This document shows, in pieces, positions 12,483 through 23,349 of a stretch of 64,000 nt of DNA. Position numbers and translations under genes: made by a program. How positions within the stretch are numbered: position 1 is the first letter of the stretch; each line of letters starts with the position of its first letter. A model generated the notes under the pieces. It worked only from the letters and a program-made list of their open reading frames with translations. It searched no databases and had not been told where the DNA came from. The stretch comes from Botryotinia globosa (lineage: Eukaryota; Ascomycota; Leotiomycetes; Helotiales; Sclerotiniaceae), in the NCBI GenBank assembly GCA_014898425.1, contig RCSZ01000004.1, positions 558,001-622,000 of the forward strand. The letters are read 5' to 3'.

Positions 12483-14070
12483 ATGCAATCTTTGAGCAGG
12501 TTTCTCACTGATGCGCAAATGGCATGGTTAACTTCTTCTATCAATTGTTGTGCGGCGGGGGAAGATGTGGAGAGCTGTGGTAAGCAAACAAATTACAATG
12601 CTAAAGTCAGAAAGTATGAGTTCTAACGAAACATCAAGAACCAGAGAAATCAATGCGAATAATAAATGGGCAACCTCAATTAATATCTCCCCCATTATCA
12701 CAACCTCCAGAAAGGCCACCAACAGCATCTGCTTTTGAAAGACTAGAGACTAGAGGAAAGGATTGGGCGAGAACTCGATCGAGGACGTCGAGTCGTGGAA
12801 GCGGCTTTACTTTGAAAAGAAATTTATCATCTCGTGCATCAAGTCGAATGGTGATTGGTGCGCCATATAACTTCCAACATCATACGGAAACGAGCTATGT
12901 GAGAGAGCCCGAACGAGTCGTACTTAGGAAAGAACCGAAATTGCGACCGTTGGAATTGAGTATATACTTACCAGGAAATCGATTATCGCCCTTGCCTGAA
13001 TTTGGACCTCACTTCAATGAAGACACGAAGAATCGTCCTTTGGTTCACATGAGAAGCGAGTCGGCATTGGAATTTAGGGTACCTAGAAAACCAGTTCTAT
13101 CGACAGTTATGGAAAGGAGATCAATGAACACCGAGGAGTTGTTGAATGCTTTGTCAAATGATTTACCCCACGAACGTCCTACACGATTGAGAGCCAATAC
13201 GGAACCACTTGCATACGAGAGAGTCAAGTCTGCATTGCTAGAGAATATGGAACTGGATAAGAAGTTAAAAGAACTTGATGACGCTATCGAGAGACGAAGT
13301 ATTTATCTAGCCAGTCGACCAGTAAGTCGTGCAAGCCGAGCCGAGAGTCGACATGAAAGACGTGAGAGTATATACTCGGAGTTCACGGGTAGGTCTCTGA
13401 TTACATCATTATATTCTAATGCGACAATGCTAACAAACTCAAAGAACCCATGCCACCCATCACCGAGCTTCCACTCCACCATGTCGATCATCGCCCTCAA
13501 ACCGCACCTTCTCGTCCTCGCCGCATGAAATCCCTAGACTCCTCTCTCCACGCACCCAAGCTTCTTAGAGAACGTCCATTACCTCCCCCTCTTCCATTAG
13601 TTCTCCAAACACCTCAAATTACGAATCGAAGAAAATCTCTATCGCGGGTCTCCTCCTGGTTATTTCCATCCGGTTCCGAACAACAACACTCCCGCCACGT
13701 GTCTCTCGATTCCGTTACCAACACTCCCAGACCCGTAACCTCTAGAGATGGCTTTTATCAGTGCATCGAAGTCAAAGAAGTCCATAATCCACACAGTGTC
13801 AGTAGTGTGAGTAGTATCGAAAGTGGGATTGATGGCAATGAAGATTATGAAGCGACGAGTTGGAGTGATAGTCCAAGTCTAGGATATGGAGCTAGATACG
13901 CACGGGGATTGGGGTATGAAGTGAGAATTAGCGCGGATAGCAAGGGGTTGCAGGTAGCACCACCAAGTAGAGATGGAGCGAGAACATTTGGTGGGAGTGA
14001 GAAGGGTGAGGAGGCTAGATGGAGTATGGCCTATGGACATGGAAGGGATACTGTGGGAGTTGCAATTTGA
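12483..14070 (+). CDS. Hypothetical Ser/Arg-rich fungal protein, three exons
   Basis: Exons are 12483-12579, 12639-13388 and 13445-14070 (490 residues). Intron 1 (GTAAGC, branch TTCTAAC, CAAG) is phase 1 and joins MQSLSRFLTDAQMAWL to EPEKSMRIINGQPQLI; intron 2 (GTAGGT...AAAG) is phase 1 and joins ESIYSEFT to EPMPPITELP. I recognise no named domain. Visible features: an N-terminal hydrophobic or amphipathic stretch, many RSRTSSRGSG-like basic Ser/Arg patches, a short charged helix (MELDKKLKELDDAIERR, coiled-coil-like), PPLP proline runs and a C-terminus rich in Ser, Gly and Arg. Long disordered segments and phosphorylatable serines suggest a regulatory or cytoskeletal scaffold, but that is a guess. 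An internal ATG at 12653 is a less likely start because the upstream exon joins in frame with textbook signals. Confidence 0.68.
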
Positions 14071-15055
14071 AAAATGAAAAAATTTCTTGATTTGTATTTG
14101 TATAAATATTAACGGGTTGGTTGGGAGGAAAGGAGATGGGAATATGGAGGTCGGGTTGGTGGGTGGCATGCATGGTTGGTACGGTCTCTTCGATCTGGAT
14201 GGTTCGCATGGTTCGCATGGTTCTCAAAGTTTTTTGTTTTTTTGGTTCGCAGAGGGGAAAAAGGGTCAGGATACTTCCTTTATGATACCACCTATTGTAT
14301 TTTCGGCGTTGTGATTTTAGATATACAGTGTTTAGATATAATAATGAGGAAGTAGTGTATGTATGTATACATGATATCAATCCTAACTAATATTACGTCA
14401 AATTCATGAGATAGGCTGTTTGAGCAGGAGGGATAAACCTCTCCAGCCTTGAACTAGAAAATAGCCTTCCAGCTTTGCAAATTGATATTAGAAGTTGAGT
14501 TTCTCATCTGAGAGTCAACTGTAAGTTCTCACCTACGTGTATGCGTGCACCACAGGTCCCCCCTCGCTTCCCGTACCATCCATGTCCATCTCCAGCCCCT
14601 CGCTGAATAAATGATGAATTTTACGAAACTCTAATTCTTCCCTCCATTCGCATTCATAATCGGAAATCGGGATTCAAAAGACTTTGGTGGGATATGGATA
14701 TCAAATTGCCAGTTTAATAAATGTGAGGAAAAAACCTTTTGTCTGAGGATCTTGAACGGTTGTTTAATAGTCGGTGAAAATATGTAAATATGTGAATATA
14801 TGAATATATAGAATTTGAAGACTAAAAATTAGCTAAAGTAAAGAACTTTCTTTCCCTTTCCATAGCAGATAACATTTATAACATTAGAATTTTAATAATA
14901 CTATAAGAAAATGACTTCTTGGTAGAATTATAAGTAGAAGCTTTACTTGCTAGTAAGAACAGAAATTATACGAGTTTAATCAATGGAGTTCTGACTCTAT
15001 TACATTTTGCTTTATATATTTCAATAACCGACCTTTGCCATCGAAATAAGTAGAT
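14071..15055. other. Intergenic region between hypothetical gene and tRNA-Leu
   Basis: Holds the 3' UTR of the preceding gene and increasingly AT-rich DNA. A short run of GGTTCGCAT units occurs near 14200-14222. No gene is supported. Confidence 0.5.
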
Positions 15056-15158
15056 GGTGAGATGGCCGAGTTGGTCTAAGGCGCCAGGTTAAGGTTACCT
15101 TAACATAATTAATCTCCTGGTCTGGAAACAGGCGTGGGTTCGAATCCCACTCTCATCA
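15056..15158 (+). tRNA. tRNA-Leu(AAG) with a 20-nt intron
   Basis: The acceptor stem pairs GGTGAGA (15056-15062) with TCTCATC (15151-15157), discriminator A at 15158. D-arm GCCGAGTTGG...GGC, anticodon stem CCAGG/CCTGG, anticodon AAG at 15091-15093, long class II variable arm, and T-arm GTGGG-TTCGAAT-CCCAC are all present. The intron (15095-15114) begins one base 3' of the anticodon, the standard place for nuclear tRNA introns. It contains CCTTAA, which pairs with TTAAGG around the anticodon, as expected of the pre-tRNA. CCA is not encoded. Confidence 0.95.
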
Positions 15159-15173
15159 ATAATGATTTACAAG

Positions 15174-15189
15174 TTTTTACAATTTTTTT
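15174..15189 (+). terminator. RNA polymerase III terminator of tRNA-Leu
   Basis: A T5 run (15174-15178) and a T7 run (15183-15189) follow the tRNA 3' end by 16-31 nt, matching the oligo-T stop signal of Pol III. Confidence 0.75.
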
Positions 15190-16676
15190 ATTAGGTTTGA
15201 AGCCGTTTTCATTCGTCTCCGCGGATTGTAAGTTATATGATTTTTTTATACAAGTCGGATACTCCACTTGTAGGCCACTCTTTGACATGAAAAATCACTA
15301 TTTTGATTTATCAATATCTCTATTACTATAGAATATAATTTAATAATTTTTATATTTACATGATTTAAATTATTCTTGATTTAGATTAAAAAAAATTAAG
15401 TTTTAGGATTTTGGTAGATCGATTTCTAAGGCTTTAAATATCGATTTTCAATTTATTGGAGGTTTACCTTCTTAATATTCTTGTCGCCCGCGAGGGCCGA
15501 AGGTATATATACATACAAAAAAAGAGAACTTTTACTTAATGAGATTTGATTCAAACAATCTGATTAGTTTGATTTCTTTAGTATTGTGGCTATAGTGTAG
15601 ATTCTTAGAGTTTTTCAACAAAATTATCTAAATTAGTTGAATAAAAAGAAAACAAAAGTAATAACTATATAGAAGAAACTAAAGGCTTTCAAATGATATA
15701 TTTTTTATATTACTAGTTTTAAAACTAAGGGTTTTATAAAAAATTGAAATTAAAGTAATATAAAATTCTAGGCTTTTTCAATAAAATTATTTAAATTAGT
15801 TTATTCAAGTTAATATAAATTGAATAAAAAAAAAAGAAAAGTGGTAACCATATATAAGAAACTAAAAGCTTTTAAATAATATATTTTTTATATTACTAGC
15901 TTCAAAATTAAGGATTTTCTAAAAGATTAAAATTTAATTAGTATAGATATAATTGAAGCTTATATAATCAATCGGAAAAGAGTTATATTGAATATAATGA
16001 ACCTGAAATTAATAAAAATTATTTTAATATTATAGTTTTCGTGGTTTAGTCATATAATTAATGATTCGAAGTAAAATAACCCACTAAAATATAAATAAAA
16101 ATGAAAAATGTAAATAAAAATAAAAAATAAAAATAAAAATCAAAAATATAAATAAAAATGAAAAAAAGTAATATAATGAGATAAACCAACTTCGTTTGTA
16201 AGTTTTCAATAAAAATTTTTTTAGATTTTTATAATAATAAATATAATTATATAATACTTTCTCAAAAAGCAAGGGGTTCGGGGGCTCGTAGGCCTCTGAT
16301 ATAGAAATCACATAGAAATTTAAAAGCTTTATATAATCTTTAATAACTTTTTAATAATTATTATTAAAAGAAAATTATATCTTTTTGAAAATTTCAAATC
16401 TGAATCTATATAGAAATGATGGTGAATATCACGTGATATCTTAGTCCAAGACTAAGTTGAACTAAAACGATTGTTATTATATAAAATATAAAAAATCCCT
16501 TGGGGATCTTTTTCCTTTTTAGTTTATAAGATTCTAGTTATTTGATCTTTATAATATATTCTAATATATAACCGTAAGAAAAATTTAAAAATGAATCGAA
16601 AATTAAATAGATATAAAGATATTATATATAGTAAATTTAGAGTAGTATAAATAATTCCTGTAATTTTGAGAGTATT
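15190..16676. repeat. AT-rich block, probable RIP-mutated transposon remnants
   Basis: About 1.5 kb of strongly AT-biased sequence directly downstream of the tRNA. It holds small islands of normal composition (TCGCCCGCGAGGGCCGAAGG near 15483; GCAAGGGGTTCGGGGGCTCG near 16269) and an internal direct repeat at 15602-15933. No transposase or reverse transcriptase can be read. Insertion next to a tRNA gene is a common choice for fungal retrotransposons. Confidence 0.6.
15602..15933. repeat. Diverged direct repeat, about 150-170 bp, two copies
   Basis: Copy 1 is about 15602-15750 and copy 2 about 15766-15933. Both share, in the same order, TTTTTCAAYAAAATTAT, a poly-A/G stretch, RAAACTAAARGCTTT, ATATTTTTTATATTACTAG and AAGGRTTTT. 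Differences are mostly C/T and G/A plus a short insertion in copy 2. Confidence 0.7.
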
Positions 16677-16835
16677 TGTCACGGCGCCAACTACGTTACC
16701 TACGTTGCCTTTGTGCCTTAGGCACGAACCCTTAGCGTGCCCTTAGCGTGCCCTACTTCCTATAATAGGGCCTCAACCTTTCATAGCACTTAGAACCCTT
16801 ATGGTACAATATAAGTCTTTACCCGTACCCTGACA
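16677..16835 (-). mobile_element. Solo LTR (159 bp) with 5-bp target-site duplication
   Basis: The element begins TGTCACGGCGCC and ends ACCCTGACA, so it has TG...CA ends with the inverted pentamer TGTCA/TGACA. It is flanked on both sides by GTATT (16672-16676 and 16836-16840), a 5-bp target-site duplication as made by retroviral-type integrases. GC content is normal, in contrast to the AT-rich DNA around it. A second, inverted copy is at 63402-63551. No reverse transcriptase ORF is adjacent, so this is a solo LTR or a small terminal-repeat element. Strand is arbitrary and only marks opposite orientation to the second copy. Confidence 0.8.
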
Positions 16836-16840
16836 GTATT

Positions 16841-18202
16841 TGTTTGAATATTTATTTATAAGAAATTTTCTGCTTTTTCAAAATCTTTTAAAATTACTAT
16901 ATACTAAATTTATAATAACTTGAATTATATAAATATAAAATTTTATCAAATTATATTCTATATTAATAAAAATATTAATAAACGAAAAAAGTCATTTTTG
17001 ATGTGAAAGGATAGCTTAGAAAAGAGATGGCCCGAAAGTGGGGTATCAGAATCCGACCTTTCCAATACCAAGACTCTCCATTCCTACGCGAGTGTTCCGT
17101 AACATCGATGTTAAAGTTCATGAGGAGTTCGGAGCTGAGCTAATAATCTTTATGTCCTTGTAAGTAGCTCGATGAGAGTGACATATCTATTAGTATACCT
17201 AGTAACTTCTAATAATATGCTTTTGAAGGTGATACAGTCCTAGGTAAGTAAAGGGACACTCGCTTTTACTAACAGGTGACTACTGTACCTAGGCGACCGA
17301 GTTATCGGAGGTCGATAAATCACGTGACTTACCGAAGGCGTGAGAAGTGATCATCTAGTTAGACAACTCGATTACAGCTATATTTAGTCTTCTTTTGATT
17401 ACGATGTGATGGTGATTTAAGAATGGGAATATGAATGGCCGAGGGCATAGGAGTGGGAGATGGCGATGTTCTAGGATGTTGAAGCACGTGAACAATGTCA
17501 TTAGTGAGCTGAGACTACCTACCTACCTAGGTATACTATGGATGAAGCTCGTCGTACATACCTAAGTAGCGGGCGAAACATCTCGAACCTGCTGTATTGT
17601 ATAGGAAACTCTTATGTGATTGAAAATTGCTTAACTACCTAGGCATCTGTCTTTGTAATAGATACCGGTACCTAATTTATTAGCTATGATTGTAAAAATG
17701 ATATATCGTTGCTTACTAATTGCTTTGTATCTCCAGACTCACGGAAATTTTCTATCACATCTATCGCTGTGCCTCCTCTCTCTCTACTCCGTACATACCT
17801 ACCTACCTACCTACCTACCTACCTACCTATCCATACATCTGCTCTACTCTCCTCGTACCTTTATCTATATAATAAATTCATTACTCATTCACACATAAGA
17901 AATTCTATAAATATTCACAAAACTCAAAAAACCCAGTGAATATACGAAGATCAAACAGAATGATCACATTCCGATGATTTTAGTTTCATCGACTTTTTCT
18001 TTTTCCTACTTGCTTTTGCACAATCCTCCCTAGTGATAAATATTGCCCCTCCTGTGAATTTATCGGCTCGATTACTACAACTACCTACCTACCATTACAA
18101 CCACATCATAATCATACACACACACACACAGTACATACGACACACAACTTAATGCATGCGACCGTGACGAACACTCAAGGTTGTCTACCATAAAGGAGAA
18201 TT
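16841..18202. other. Intergenic region, promoter side of the SNF2 gene
   Basis: An AT-rich tail of the repeat block runs to about 17000, then normal sequence. It carries many TACCTA/CCTAGG motifs, including a perfect ACCTAGGT at 17525, an (ACCT)n microsatellite near 17797-17829, and an (AC)n run near 18116-18130 shortly before the SNF2 start. No gene is supported. Confidence 0.5.
17797..17829 (+). repeat. (ACCT)n microsatellite
   Basis: About eight uninterrupted ACCT units in the upstream region of the SNF2 gene. Confidence 0.85.
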
Positions 18203-21200
18203 ATGGCCTCAATGAATAACAACTTCTCTGGTAATTTCCCAATCCTCGCAAACGGAGAGTCCCTACATACACACCAAGGCAAACTATCTGGAAGTTCAGA
18301 CCTACACCCAAATTACCCTACCGATTTTGATAAACCTGTTACTTACAATTTCTCTGTCGCACAAGGCCAAAACCCTCCAAGATCAAGACCGAATCAAAAT
18401 GAAAACAATCCCGGTATACCACTTTCGAACGGTCATGCCACAAATGCCCAAAATTGGAGTCCCGCGCAACTGCTAAATCCTCGAAGCATTAATCAAAACC
18501 CACGACCCTCGCCCAGTTTATCACCTCATCCCCGACCAAGAATTTCACCAGCAGCATCAGCCTCTCAGCCTCTATTTCAGTTCGACACCCCCGGCGGATC
18601 GTATACGCCGTCACCTCCCTCGAACCCGAATTATAACGTGAACTCGAACTCGAATGGCCAGAATGGCTTCGCATCATACGCGAACCCAAGTGGGCAGATG
18701 CCCGGCATGGGAAGTTTTGTGGATCGAATGCATAATATCACAGATCGCGACATGGTACCTCAAAAACGCCGGAGAGTAGAAGATTTGGCCGGGGAGGGAA
18801 GCAGAGCCCAATTTAATGGAAGTTCAAGTGGAGGTGCATACGGACAATATGTGAAAAATAGGAGGGTTGAAGGCTCGAAGGATGGTTGTACCAAACAAGT
18901 ACTCGACTTATCGCTAGTGGACGATGATGACGTTGTAGTTGTCGGAAATGAGCAGGATAGGGAAGTTTGCTACGGACGTATTGAAGGATCTCAACTCAAC
19001 GCTCATCGAGTACCAACCCCAAAACCTGGAGCCCAATCACTTATACCTGAAAACTGGCCGCAGATAAAGATTGTCTTGAGAAGGAAGGAAGGGGATAAGA
19101 CGAATAATATCCACGCTCTCGATTGTACTCGCGAAATTATTGGCTGTGTCGATGTGAACACTGCAATTGGACTCGCACCTATTCTTGACTCCCCAAAAAT
19201 GGGTGTCAGAACAGCTGCCCGCATTCTCACAAGAAGAAAGGCGCCCGATGATCAGCCAGTGGGTTCCCCATGCTCTGTCCGTTATAATTTGGATTTGAAT
19301 CTTTACGGACCAAAAAAGCACGCTCTTCAAATTGGCCGACATCTTTCTCACAAGCAATTGTGGTTGCGAACCCCACTTTCTGTAGAAGCCGGCATTCCAT
19401 TGCACAATCCTCATGCTATAGAAAGGCCTTCAAGAGCCTTACAGCCCACATCTAGTACATACTCGTCTTATGCATCTCGTTCTCAGGCCCCTGTTCGGAC
19501 AACTGAAGAAATTCGAAATGACGTATTAGGAGTTTTCGACTCATTGCCGAGATCTGAGAATTTACCAGAGATGGAGCCAAGTTCTTTGATTACTACGGAG
19601 CTGCTCAAGCATCAGAAACAGGGTCTCTACTTCATGATAAATAGAGAAAAGGAGCGAAATTATGAGATAAATGATAAATGCGATCTGTGGAAGCTCAGGC
19701 ACGGGAACAATGGACAGAGGATATATTATAATGTCATCACCGGTGATGAGGAACGCAAAAGTCCACCACAGGTACTTGGTGGAATTCTTGCCGATATGAT
19801 GGGACTTGGCAAAACTCTCAGCATTCTCTCCTTGGTAGCTACAACACTGGACGATTCAAGAGATTGGGCGAAGCAAAGACCATCACAATCCGAGCAGAGA
19901 GAGCAGCCTGTTCTGAAGTCAGGCAAGGCTGCCGCCCAGCCCAAGTTCGAACCCGCAACTCTCGCTTTGAACTGCAAAACTACCCTTTTAGTTGCTCCGC
20001 TTAGTGTCATTTCCAATTGGGAAGATCAGATCAAGGCACATATCAAACCCGATGCTTTGAAGTATTACATCTATCATGGCGCTAATCGTATCAAGGATGT
20101 TACGAAATTGTCAGAGTATGATATGGTCATTACTACATATGGTTCTGTCGCTAGCGAATGCAATAACAGGAACAAAAAGAAAGACGGTAAATATCCTCTC
20201 GAGGAGATGAATTGGTTTCGAATTGTACTCGACGAAGCCCATATGATACGGGAACAATCAACTTTGCAATTCAAGGCTATTTGTAGGCTTTCGGCACAGC
20301 GTCGATGGGCATGCACAGGTACACCAGTTCAGAATCGACTCGAGGACTTGGGTGCTTTGATGAATTTCCTTCGCGTCAAACCATTCAACGGAAGTGGGTT
20401 TGCCCAACATATACTATCCCCTTTCAAGATTTGCGATCCTGAAATCATTCCCAAACTTCGATTATTAGTCGACAGCATTACTCTTCGTCGACTCAAAGAC
20501 AAAATTGACCTTCCTAAGCGTCATGATCAGATTGCTAGGCTAGATTTCAGTGATGAAGAGCGTATGGTTTATGATATTTTTGAAAAGAATGCAACAGATA
20601 GGCTCAAAGTTATTACTTCTCAGGGAGAAAGCGCATTGGGAGGCAAAACCTTTCATCACATTTTGCAATCAATATTGCGTCTTCGTCAAGTCTGCGCTCA
20701 TGGCAAGGATTTGTTGAGTCCCGAGGACTTGAAAATCATGAACGGTCTAAGCAAGGACTCCGCTATTGATCTTGATAGTGAAGAATACGAAGATCAAGAT
20801 GGAATGACACCCAAACAGGCTTATGAAATGTATAAGTTGATGAGAGATACAGGTACAGATAGCTGCTTGACATGCAATCGAAAGATTGGCTCTCAGGATG
20901 TTGTCGATTCTGATGGCGAATCTAAGGAGGAATTTATTGGTTACATGACACCATGTTTCCACATTATTTGTGGCTTGTGCATTGGTGCTTACAAAACTCA
21001 ATTGGAAGAGATGGCTTTTGGCGGTTCTTTAGTCGGATGTCCTACTTGTCACCAACAAATCTCTCCGTCTATGTTCTTTTCTCTCAAACAAGAGGAAGTA
21101 GACAAGGAAGAAGAATCCCGATTGAAAACCAAGGAATCGGCAAAAGCAGGCAAGGATTTATCAAATTATGGTGGACCTCATACTAAGACAATAGCTTTAA

Positions 21201-21733
21201 TCCATGATCTTCTGGCATCCAGAAGGGAATCACAAGCAAATCCAAATGAGCCACCAATCAAAAGTGTTGTATTCTCTGGTTGGACAACTCACCTTGACCT
21301 TATCCAACTCGCTTTGCAGGAGAATAACATTCCTTACACACGTCTCGATGGTAAAATGACTCGTATCGCTCGCTCAATGGCCATGGAGAAATTTCGCGAC
21401 GATCCATCAATCGTTGTTATTTTAGTTTCCATCGCTGCCGGTGGCCTCGGTCTTAATCTGACCACAGCTAATAAGGTCTATGTCATGGAACCTCAATTCA
21501 ACCCTGCCGCTGAAGCTCAAGCTATTGATCGTGTACATCGATTGGGCCAAAAGAGAGAGGTACAGACAGTACGATTTATTATGAATAGGAGTTTCGAGGA
21601 AAAAATGTTGCAAATCCAAGATAAAAAACAAAAGCTGGCGAGCTTGAGTATGGATTCCCAGAAGGGAAGGTTGGATAAAAAGGAAGCGTCGATTAGGAGA
21701 TTGGAAGAACTGAAAGATTTGTTCAGGAAGTAG
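18203..21733 (+). CDS. SNF2-family ATPase with inserted RING finger (Rad5/Rad16/HLTF group)
   Basis: A single exon of 1176 residues. The first 270 residues are Ser/Asn/Pro-rich and disordered, with a basic patch PQKRRRVED that looks like a nuclear signal. Residues about 280-390 form a conserved region (IIGCVDVNTAIG... LYGPKKHALQIGRHLS) at the place where HLTF-type proteins carry a HIRAN domain; I cannot confirm HIRAN. Helicase motif I is DMMGLGKT (531-538), motif II is DEAH (677-680), motif III region TGTPVQNRLEDLG. A C3HC4-type RING (from C888, CLTC... CFHIICGLC... CPTC) sits between the helicase lobes, and motif VI is QAIDRVHRLGQKR. This split-helicase plus RING layout marks the Rad5/Rad16/HLTF subfamily, chromatin remodellers and ubiquitin ligases in DNA repair. 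The exact orthologue is not resolved. Confidence 0.9.
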   Translation: MASMNNNFSGNFPILANGESLHTHQGKLSGSSDLHPNYPTDFDKPVTYNFSVAQGQNPPRSRPNQNENNPGIPLSNGHATNAQNWSPAQLLNPRSINQNPRPSPSLSPHPRPRISPAASASQPLFQFDTPGGSYTPSPPSNPNYNVNSNSNGQNGFASYANPSGQMPGMGSFVDRMHNITDRDMVPQKRRRVEDLAGEGSRAQFNGSSSGGAYGQYVKNRRVEGSKDGCTKQVLDLSLVDDDDVVVVGNEQDREVCYGRIEGSQLNAHRVPTPKPGAQSLIPENWPQIKIVLRRKEGDKTNNIHALDCTREIIGCVDVNTAIGLAPILDSPKMGVRTAARILTRRKAPDDQPVGSPCSVRYNLDLNLYGPKKHALQIGRHLSHKQLWLRTPLSVEAGIPLHNPHAIERPSRALQPTSSTYSSYASRSQAPVRTTEEIRNDVLGVFDSLPRSENLPEMEPSSLITTELLKHQKQGLYFMINREKERNYEINDKCDLWKLRHGNNGQRIYYNVITGDEERKSPPQVLGGILADMMGLGKTLSILSLVATTLDDSRDWAKQRPSQSEQREQPVLKSGKAAAQPKFEPATLALNCKTTLLVAPLSVISNWEDQIKAHIKPDALKYYIYHGANRIKDVTKLSEYDMVITTYGSVASECNNRNKKKDGKYPLEEMNWFRIVLDEAHMIREQSTLQFKAICRLSAQRRWACTGTPVQNRLEDLGALMNFLRVKPFNGSGFAQHILSPFKICDPEIIPKLRLLVDSITLRRLKDKIDLPKRHDQIARLDFSDEERMVYDIFEKNATDRLKVITSQGESALGGKTFHHILQSILRLRQVCAHGKDLLSPEDLKIMNGLSKDSAIDLDSEEYEDQDGMTPKQAYEMYKLMRDTGTDSCLTCNRKIGSQDVVDSDGESKEEFIGYMTPCFHIICGLCIGAYKTQLEEMAFGGSLVGCPTCHQQISPSMFFSLKQEEVDKEEESRLKTKESAKAGKDLSNYGGPHTKTIALIHDLLASRRESQANPNEPPIKSVVFSGWTTHLDLIQLALQENNIPYTRLDGKMTRIARSMAMEKFRDDPSIVVILVSIAAGGLGLNLTTANKVYVMEPQFNPAAEAQAIDRVHRLGQKREVQTVRFIMNRSFEEKMLQIQDKKQKLASLSMDSQKGRLDKKEASIRRLEELKDLFRK

Positions 21734-23349
21734 GCGTAATGACAATGATATTTTTCTGGGATTTGGACCTTGAAATTTGGGTGTTATTGGCAGGTTGGAG
21801 GGGACCGATGGGATTTTCAAAATTAGATACAAGGGGTCATGATACATTGGATCCTTAGGGATGGAGTTTGGGATGATGTTACATGCATGCATCATTTTCC
21901 TGATTCAAGATCAGACACTAGATTCCCACCTCTTATGCTTTTCTTTATAATGTTGTTAATATCTTCATGTTCTTTCTGGGTGGGCGTTTGTGTACAGCGT
22001 GATTTTCAGGGGAGTAAAATGCACGCTCACGATATGACATCAATTCTGGGGGTTGGAGGTTAGCTTCGTTACTACTATACTTTTTAGAAATATATTTATA
22101 GAGGATTTTATACAATGTGTGAAAAGGGAGGGGTTCGGCGAAGGCTGTATTGTATTGTACTGTATGTAGTGCGTGTCTTCGGAGAATGAAGGAGATGTAT
22201 TTGATGGGATGGGTGGATTGAGGGTTGAGTCTTGAGACTTGGTATAGATAGATAGATAGATAGATATATAGATTATTGTTACTTTTTGTGAGATTATTAG
22301 GCCTCGTCTGATGTGGTGTGATACGAGTTATAGGGATGGGAATGCGAGTCCGGATGGAATTGGAGATTGTGCTTCTCCTGGATATATATTTCAAGACGAA
22401 AACTAAAACGAACATGTAAGGTTATAGACTTAGACTTAGACTTACAATAAAGTCTGAGAAAGTAAGAATATCTCTTGTCTTTTTCTTTTGATGAAAATGA
22501 GAGATGTGCTACTGTACTGTGGTCTTCTATCACAGCGATCTTGGCCGGGTTTGAATGTCTGCAGATCTGGTGGAGGTGACGTTGAAGACGTTGAGGTGTT
22601 GATTCTTGAATCATCGTCTAGAAATGCTTTCTATGTTGAGTAACAAAGAGTGTAATATAGCATCCTCGAAATTGGATGAGAAGTCAAGAGTGTGGTCGTC
22701 AGCGACAAAATCTTCTTTCCGTAAGTAATTCGAAAATGTTCTCAATGTATTTATTATAATTGATTATGTACAATGTACAAATCAATCCAATGGTATCTTC
22801 TACACCTACGCTAAACTCACTCTTTTGTACTCGTTCTTTATTCTCGTTGGAGACGGGAAGGGTATGTAGTTGTGTAGCTTATACAGTCGTCGGAAGTCAC
22901 TGACATAACCACAGAAACATTTACTGCATACTGGGTAACAAATTCACATGGTTGCAGTGGTTCATTTCATTTTCATGCAAGTCTTCGGACCGAGCTGTAG
23001 TTTGAGTGTCTTCGGATCCCAAAATCAGGAAGTAACTAACCTGCGAAGTCCATGAAGAGCCTCAATCACATGGGATTTGGAGTGGCGAGGTGAATAACCT
23101 CTTGCCATCAGTATGCGCGTCTTCTACAAAGAGAAAAATTGCAAGGTATATGAGAACATTGTATGCATGCAGTCTGACATAGCGTGAAACTGGGTAAGAT
23201 ACCTGGAGCTTCGAGCTCCTGATGACTTTGGACCGTTGAATCTTAGGTACACGGGTTCAGACGGAGGTATATCCTCATTTTTACTCTCTGCGTGTGATTT
23301 TTACGGAGATGTCTGCCATGTTATACCCTGATTCTCACTGTTTGTCACC
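21734..23349. other. Intergenic region, no supported gene
   Basis: 3' flank of the SNF2 gene and upstream flank of the next. It contains a (GATA)n-like microsatellite near 22243-22268 and a short GACTTA repeat near 22427-22444. Frames here overlap these repeats and show no domain. Confidence 0.5.

Noticed and set aside
16084..16311. Minus-strand ORF rich in Phe, Leu and Ile
   Set aside because: A by-product of A/T homopolymers in a RIP-like block, not a membrane protein gene.
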